Source: an uncultured Paracoccaceae bacterium (GTDB lineage Bacteria > Pseudomonadota > Alphaproteobacteria > Rhodobacterales > Rhodobacteraceae). From it: DNA of 64,000 bases. The stretch spans positions 1 to 64,000 of the forward strand of contig CANNFA010000005.1 in assembly GCA_947503765.1 (NCBI GenBank). Direction: 5' to 3'. The notes beneath the pieces were generated by a model. That model did no database searches. It was not told the DNA's origin and saw nothing but the letters and a program-made list of their open reading frames with translations. Position numbers and translations under genes: made by a program. Numbering within the stretch: position 1 is the first letter of the stretch; every line of letters starts with the position of its first letter. Positions 59,627 to 64,000 of the stretch are shown here, piece after piece.

Positions 59627-60658
59627 ATGAAACCGTATCCCTCTGAAAGCCCATATGATCCCGCCGAACCCCCGGACGACGCCGAGACCGGCGTTTTCGC
59701 AGGTGAAGGGCGCGGGGGCGATGCGGCTTTCCTGCCGCCATTGCCGCGGGCCGGCCCGGACGAGCGGGCGCAGGTTGCCGGCTGGCTGGCGGCGCAGGCG
59801 GGGCAGGCGACGGCACTGGCGCGCACCGCCGCACGGCTTGGCGCGCTGGACGAGCGGCTGCGGCGCGGGCCGAAAGGCTGGCGGCACCGGCTGGCGCTGA
59901 TCGAGGCGGCGGAGCTGAGCTGGTGGGCGGGCGAGCGGGTGACGGCCGACCGGCTGGGCCTGTGGCTGGCGATGCGGATCGGCGCGGAGGGCGAGGGCAC
60001 CGCCACGCTGCAACGTGCCGCCTGGGCGTTCCGCCGGCTGTCGGGCGGGCCGGGGCCGGTTGCCGATCTTGCCGGGTTCCTCGGGCGGCACGAGACGCGG
60101 GGCGGCGAGCCGCTGGCAGACCGGATCGCGGCGGTTCAGAGCCTTTTGGCCGAGGCGGAGGGCCTGCACCCGGTGGCGCGCGCGGGCCTTGCATTCCGAT
60201 TATGGCCGCTGGCCGGGATCGGGCCGGAGGGCGACATGCTTGAAGGAGCGGTTGTGGCTGCGCGCGTCGCAGCGGCGGGCATGCAGGGCGGCACGCCGTT
60301 CGCGCCGTTGGCGATGGGCGGGGCAGGGGCCCTGCGCGGCGGCGGCGACGCGGCCGAGCGGCTGGACCGGTGGCTGCGCGGCATGGATCAGGCGCTGCGC
60401 AAGGCGGCGCGGCATCTGGACGACATCGCGGCGTGGGAGCAGGGCGCGCGGGCGCAGGCGGCGGCGCTGTCGGGCCGCACGCCGCCGAGGCTGATCGACG
60501 CGCTGCGCGACTGGCCGCTGCTGACCGCGCCGATGGCCGAGACGCTGACCGGCGCCAGCCGCGCCGCCGTGCAGCGCAACCTCGCGTGGTTCGAGCGGCA
60601 CGGCCTGGTGCACGAAGTCACGGGGCAGGGCCGGTTCAGGGTCTGGCAGGCGGTTTAG
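59627..60658 (+). CDS. DUF1612/HTH_13-like (RHE_PE00001-type) plasmid regulator
   Basis: 343 aa, helical, arginine- and alanine-rich. The layout (RLGALDERLRRGPKGWRHRLALIEAA near 70, AWAFRRLSGGP near 140, and a C-terminal helix-turn-helix with LTAPMAETLTGASRAAVQRNLAWFERHGLV) resembles the DUF1612/HTH_13 proteins of alphaproteobacterial plasmids. The start at 59627 is chosen because it sits at the edge of the palindrome; a GTG at 59612 would lie inside it. The family's function is not established. A self-regulatory role is inferred from the palindrome. Confidence 0.72.
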   Translation: MKPYPSESPYDPAEPPDDAETGVFAGEGRGGDAAFLPPLPRAGPDERAQVAGWLAAQAGQATALARTAARLGALDERLRRGPKGWRHRLALIEAAELSWWAGERVTADRLGLWLAMRIGAEGEGTATLQRAAWAFRRLSGGPGPVADLAGFLGRHETRGGEPLADRIAAVQSLLAEAEGLHPVARAGLAFRLWPLAGIGPEGDMLEGAVVAARVAAAGMQGGTPFAPLAMGGAGALRGGGDAAERLDRWLRGMDQALRKAARHLDDIAAWEQGARAQAAALSGRTPPRLIDALRDWPLLTAPMAETLTGASRAAVQRNLAWFERHGLVHEVTGQGRFRVWQAV

Positions 60659-60684
60659 GGCCTGTTCCTGCCGTGCCCGCGGGT

Positions 60685-61521
60685 CTAGGACGCCGCCGGA
60701 AGTCCGAGCATCTGGCGCGCCTGCGTGGCGGTTGCGACGGGCCGGTCATGCGCGGCGCATATCGCGGCGGCGCGGGCGACCAGCGCGGCGTTGGACGGGG
60801 CCAGCGTGGCCCGGTCGAGGCGGATGTTGTCCTCGAGCCCGGTGCGCAGATGGCCGCCCGCCGCCGCCGCCCATTCGTTGATCTCTGCCTGGTGGCGGCC
60901 GATCCCGGCGGCGCACCACGGGATGTCGCCGAACAGGCGCTTGACGGTGGCAATGTAGAAATCGAACACCTCGCGGTCGGCGGGCATCGCGTTCTTCACG
61001 CCCATGACGAACTGGATGTAGGGGGCGGCCGGGATCTTGCCCGCATCCGCCATCGCCTTGGCCTGAAGGATGTGGCTGAGATCGAAGACCTCGATCTCGG
61101 GGCGGATGGCGCGGGTCTTCATCTCGGCGGCGAGCCAATCCACGAGATCGGGCGGATTTTCGTAGACGCGGTTCGGAAAGTTGTTGGAGCCGACCGACAG
61201 CGACGCCATGTCGGGCCGGAGCGGCAGCATGCCGCCGCGCGCCTTGCCCGCGCCCGAGCGTCCGCCGGTGGAGAATTGCACGATCATCCCCGGACAATGC
61301 GCGCGCAGCCCCTCTTGCAGCGCGGCAAAGCGGTCCGGGTCGGCCGAGGGCGTGCCGTCGTCGTTGCGCACATGGGCGTGGCAGATCGTGGCCCCGGCCT
61401 CGAACGCGGCCTGCGCGCTTTCGATCTGTTCGGGAACGGTGATCGGCACGGCGGGGTTGTCGGCCTTGGTCGGCACGGATCCGGTGATGGCCACGCAGAT
61501 GATGGCGGGTTTGTCTTGCAT
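60685..61521 (-). CDS. Beta-keto acid cleavage enzyme (BKACE family)
   Basis: Zinc-dependent enzyme of the BKACE family (formerly DUF849; 3-keto-5-aminohexanoate cleavage type), 278 aa. It condenses a beta-keto acid with acetyl-CoA, giving acetoacetate and a new CoA thioester. The metal-binding pair His48/His50 lies in ICHAHVRNDDG; AITGSVPT, FSTGGRSG, SVGSNNFPNRVYENPP and WCAAGIGRHQ are family segments. It is followed by a 3-hydroxyacyl-CoA-dehydrogenase-family gene, which would supply the beta-keto acid. Dehydrocarnitine, 3-keto-5-aminohexanoate and others are possible substrates. Confidence 0.9.
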   Translation of the reverse strand: MQDKPAIICVAITGSVPTKADNPAVPITVPEQIESAQAAFEAGATICHAHVRNDDGTPSADPDRFAALQEGLRAHCPGMIVQFSTGGRSGAGKARGGMLPLRPDMASLSVGSNNFPNRVYENPPDLVDWLAAEMKTRAIRPEIEVFDLSHILQAKAMADAGKIPAAPYIQFVMGVKNAMPADREVFDFYIATVKRLFGDIPWCAAGIGRHQAEINEWAAAAGGHLRTGLEDNIRLDRATLAPSNAALVARAAAICAAHDRPVATATQARQMLGLPAAS

Positions 61522-61554
61522 GGGATTCCTCGCGGCGTTGCGGATGGTTGGGGA

Positions 61555-62430
61555 CTATTTCGGCGCCGCGTCGGTGTCGCGGGCGATGGCGATGATGCAG
61601 TTCAGCGCGGCGGTTTCGGCTTCGGTGCCGTTGCCGGCCCGTGTCCAGTCGAAGAAGCCCTTGCCGCTGCGGCGTCCCAGGTCGCCGCGCGCGACGGTGG
61701 CGGTCAGCGTGGGCGAGGGCGTGTGCCGGTCGCACAGGTCGGGATAGAGGTATTCGGCGATGCTCAGATGCGTTCCCAGGCCGTTCAGGTCGCGTTGCCG
61801 GAACGGGCCGGCAAGCGCCATGCGGATGCCGATGGACCATTGCACGATCTCGTCGATGGCGGCGGGATCGGCCACGCCCTCGTCCACCAGGTGCAGGCAT
61901 TCGCGCATGATCGCGTGCTGGATGCGGTTGGCGACGAAGCCGGCGGGCGCATGGTCCAGCCGCACGGGGCGCTTGCCGAGCGCGCGCAGCATGTCGATCA
62001 CGCGGTCGCACAGCCCGGCGGGCGCATCCGGGGCGGGCACGACCTCGACCGCGGGGATGATGTCGGGGGGGTTGAAGAAGTGGGCGATCAGCGTGCGTTC
62101 GGGATGCTGCATCCGGGTGCACATCTGCGCCAGCATCAGGCCAGAGGTGTTCGACAGGATCGGTGCGTCCGGGGACAGGCACGCCTCGAGCCGGGCCAGA
62201 ATCTCCTGTTTCAGGGACAGATCCTCGGGCACGCATTCCAGCGCGGCATCGGCGTGGCCGGCGCCGGTCAGATCGGCGCTGGCGGTGGCGCCGGGCACCT
62301 CGCGCGTGGCGGCGGCGCGGGCGGCCTCGCCGGGATCGACAACGTGAACGGCCCAGTCATGGGTGCCGAACAGCCGCGCGATGGCCAGCCCCATCGTGCC
62401 GCCGCCGACGATGACGATGCGCTGTTTCAT
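61555..62430 (-). CDS. 3-hydroxyacyl-CoA dehydrogenase family protein (beta-hydroxy acid dehydrogenase)
   Basis: NAD-dependent dehydrogenase, 291 aa. The Rossmann motif GGGTMG is at 9-14; catalytic-type residues lie in SNTSG (93-97) and HFFNPP (117-122), and the C-terminal 3HCDH domain includes VANRIQHAIMRECLHLVDEG. With the BKACE gene downstream it probably oxidises a free beta-hydroxy acid to the beta-keto acid. L-carnitine dehydrogenase belongs to the same family, so carnitine is an option, but not a proven one. Confidence 0.87.
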   Translation of the reverse strand: MKQRIVIVGGGTMGLAIARLFGTHDWAVHVVDPGEAARAAATREVPGATASADLTGAGHADAALECVPEDLSLKQEILARLEACLSPDAPILSNTSGLMLAQMCTRMQHPERTLIAHFFNPPDIIPAVEVVPAPDAPAGLCDRVIDMLRALGKRPVRLDHAPAGFVANRIQHAIMRECLHLVDEGVADPAAIDEIVQWSIGIRMALAGPFRQRDLNGLGTHLSIAEYLYPDLCDRHTPSPTLTATVARGDLGRRSGKGFFDWTRAGNGTEAETAALNCIIAIARDTDAAPK

Positions 62431-62462
62431 GCGGATGCTCCCTTGCGCTTTGGTGCGGGTCG

Positions 62463-62487
62463 CTTATCACGCAACCGCGATGATAAG
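62463..62487. promoter_or_regulatory. Candidate LysR-type operator in a divergent promoter
   Basis: CTTATCA (62463-62469) and TGATAAG (62481-62487) are a perfect 7-bp inverted repeat with an 11-base spacer, matching the TCA-N11-TGA layout of LysR-type binding sites. It lies between the divergent dehydrogenase and SDR genes; no LysR gene is in the window. Confidence 0.45.
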
Positions 62488-62499
62488 GAAACCGCAATC

Positions 62500-63246
62500 A
62501 TGCAGGATCAGGGCCTGACGACCCCGGGCAAGGCGCCCGTGCGCCGCGCGGTGGTGACCGGAGGCGCGCAGAATATCGGGCTGGGGATCGCGCGGCGGCT
62601 GTGCGAGGATGGCTGGCGCGTGCATGTGCTGGATCTGGAGCCGCCCGGCGATGACCGTCTGACCGCCGATGCGCATATCGTGGACCTTGCCGACCGGGAG
62701 GCGACCGAGGCGGCGCTGGCGGCGATCCTCGAAGGCGGGCCGGTGACCTGCCTTGTGGCTAATGTCGGCATCGTGCGCCCTGCCGGGTTCGATGCGCTGG
62801 ATGTCGGCGATTTCGACGATGTCATGCATCTGAACCTGCGCAGCGCGATCGTCGCGGCGAAGGCGCTGGTGCCGGGCATGCGCGCGGCGGGCGGCGGGCG
62901 GATCGTGATGAACACCAGCCGCGTGACCAGGGGCAAGCCGGACCGGACGCTCTATTCCGCGAGCAAGGGCGCGATGCAGTCGATGGCGCGGACCTGGGCG
63001 CTGGAACTTGCGCCTGCCGGGATCACGGTGAACTGCGTCGCCCCCGGCCCGATTGCCACCAGCGCGTTCTGGCGCAACAACCCGAAGGACGCGCCCGCCA
63101 CGCGTGCCATCACAGGCAGCGTTCCGGCGGGCCGCATGGGCACCCCCGAGGACGTGGCGAACGCGGTGTCGTTCTTTGCCGATCCGCGCAGCGGCTTTGT
63201 CACCGGACAGACGCTGTTCGTCTGCGGCGGCGTGTCCGTCGGTTGA
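62500..63246 (+). CDS. Short-chain dehydrogenase/reductase (SDR)
   Basis: Classical SDR, 248 aa. The cofactor motif TGGAQNIGLG is at 20-29 and the catalytic Ser140, Tyr152 and Lys156 lie in MNTSR and LYSASKG. The start ATG follows AAGGAAACCGC after the divergent palindrome. It is divergent from the BKACE pair and followed by a GMC oxidoreductase gene. An NAD(P)-dependent alcohol/ketone step in the same pathway is likely; substrate unknown. Confidence 0.88.
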   Translation: MQDQGLTTPGKAPVRRAVVTGGAQNIGLGIARRLCEDGWRVHVLDLEPPGDDRLTADAHIVDLADREATEAALAAILEGGPVTCLVANVGIVRPAGFDALDVGDFDDVMHLNLRSAIVAAKALVPGMRAAGGGRIVMNTSRVTRGKPDRTLYSASKGAMQSMARTWALELAPAGITVNCVAPGPIATSAFWRNNPKDAPATRAITGSVPAGRMGTPEDVANAVSFFADPRSGFVTGQTLFVCGGVSVG

Positions 63247-63372
63247 CCCGCACGGGTGGCGCGTTACCAAGAGGGTGGGCCGGCCGGCATGACGCGCTTG
63301 CCAATCGCCCGGCGCCGGCAGGGGCGCCGAGACGCTGCCGCGCGATGATTTCCGCAGCAAACGGGGACGACC

Positions 63373-64000
63373 ATGACAGACACGACCCGGCTTGAGGGCG
63401 AATACGATTACATCATCGTGGGTGCGGGCACTGCCGGCTGCGTGCTGGCCAACAGGCTCAGCAAGGATCCCGGCACCCGCGTGCTCCTGCTGGAGGCGGG
63501 CGGATCGGACAATTACCACTGGGTGCATATCCCGGTGGGGTATCTTTACTGCATCGGCAATCCGCGCACCGACTGGATGATGAAGACCGCGGCCGAGCCG
63601 GGCCTGAACGGGCGCAGCCTGGTCTATCCGCGCGGCAAGCTGCTGGGCGGCTGTTCGTCGGTGAACGGCATGATCTACATGCGCGGGCAGGCGGCGGATT
63701 ACGACCGCTGGCGCCAGCTTGGCAATACCGGCTGGGGCTGGGACGATGTGCTGCCCTATTTCCTGAAATCCGAGGATCACCATGCCGGCGACAGCGACAT
63801 GCACCGTGCCGGCGGGCCCTGGAAGGTCGCCAAGCAGCGGCTGAAATGGGAAATCCTGGAAGCGGTGCAGGAGGGGGCGAAGGAATTCGGCGTCATGCCG
63901 CGCGCCGATTTCAACGATGGCAACAACGAGGGGTCCGGCTTTTTCGAGGTCAACCAGAAGAACGGCTTTCGCTGGAACACCGCCCGCGGTTTCCTGCGCC
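63373..64000 (+). CDS. GMC oxidoreductase, choline-dehydrogenase-like (3' truncated by window edge)
   Basis: N-terminal 209 residues of a flavin-dependent alcohol dehydrogenase. The FAD motif [14 protein letters not shown] and Glu in VLLLEAGG are present, followed by [19 protein letters not shown], the GMC signature that contacts FAD, then [16 protein letters not shown]. The frame is open to the right edge, so the C-terminal active-site half is not visible. It may be a choline dehydrogenase or a related alcohol dehydrogenase serving the neighbouring beta-hydroxy acid genes. Confidence 0.87.
   Translation, partial: MTDTTRLEGEYDYIIVGAGTAGCVLANRLSKDPGTRVLLLEAGGSDNYHWVHIPVGYLYCIGNPRTDWMMKTAAEPGLNGRSLVYPRGKLLGGCSSVNGMIYMRGQAADYDRWRQLGNTGWGWDDVLPYFLKSEDHHAGDSDMHRAGGPWKVAKQRLKWEILEAVQEGAKEFGVMPRADFNDGNNEGSGFFEVNQKNGFRWNTARGFLR

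Overview
The window looks like part of a large plasmid or chromid of a high-GC alphaproteobacterium of the Rhodobacterales (Paracoccus/Roseobacter relatives). The signs are very high GC, a fused double NarK next to narGHJI, several FrcBCA-type sugar transporters with single-domain ATPases, and a plasmid replication/partition block (a replication initiator with a winged helix and a DnaA-N-like domain, parA, parB, and a Phd/VapC-type toxin-antitoxin pair). No tRNA, rRNA, CRISPR array or insertion sequence was recognised. This is a reading by eye, without homology searches.

Layout. (1) 1-12.3 kb, minus strand except a truncated Gfo/Idh/MocA dehydrogenase at the left edge: a GtsABC/UgpC-type glucose/mannose-like ABC importer, two GMC flavin oxidoreductases, a LacI regulator and a FrcBCA-type importer. 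(2) 12.6-14.9 kb: acetate-type CoA-transferase and enoyl-CoA hydratase. (3) 15.1-19.1 kb, plus strand: a 2-hydroxyacid dehydrogenase and a second FrcBCA-type importer, each with a readable promoter. (4) 19.1-26.7 kb: a sugar-acid module. A FadR-type regulator, an enolase-superfamily enzyme, a third FrcBCA-type importer and an SDR run leftward; an SMP-30 lactonase and mannonate dehydratase run rightward from a shared 17-bp perfect palindrome. (5) 26.8-40.9 kb: a peptide/amide/imide catabolic module with gamma-glutamyltransferase, isoaspartyl peptidase, a polysaccharide-deacetylase-fold amidohydrolase, SDR, a PanE-like reductase, creatininase-family amidohydrolase and GntR regulator, divergent from a complete Opp/Dpp-type importer and an M32 carboxypeptidase. 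(6) 40.9-43.9 kb: E1 alpha, E1 beta, a free-standing lipoyl-domain protein and a lipoate-ligase-family protein, with no E2 or E3, behind a near-consensus FNR box. (7) 44.0-55.0 kb: narKGHJI plus three accessory genes. (8) 55.1-60.7 kb: the replicon backbone (rep, iteron-bearing origin, parA, parB, three copies of a 16-18 bp palindrome that is the candidate parS, toxin-antitoxin, and a DUF1612-like regulator under a 10-bp-arm palindrome). (9) 60.7-64 kb: BKACE enzyme, 3-hydroxyacyl-CoA-dehydrogenase-family protein, SDR and a truncated choline-dehydrogenase-like protein.

How it fits together: the replicon carries substrate-scavenging modules (sugars, sugar acids, peptides/imides, beta-hydroxy/beta-keto acids), each with its own importer or regulator, together with nitrate respiration and an apparently anaerobically regulated 2-oxoacid dehydrogenase. 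A recurring design is that all five solute-binding-protein genes are followed, before the first permease gene, by a strong GC-rich hairpin. The least conventional items are the E2-less lipoyl system under an FNR box, the imide/peptide gene set, and the parS-like palindromes, one of which is coded inside parB.
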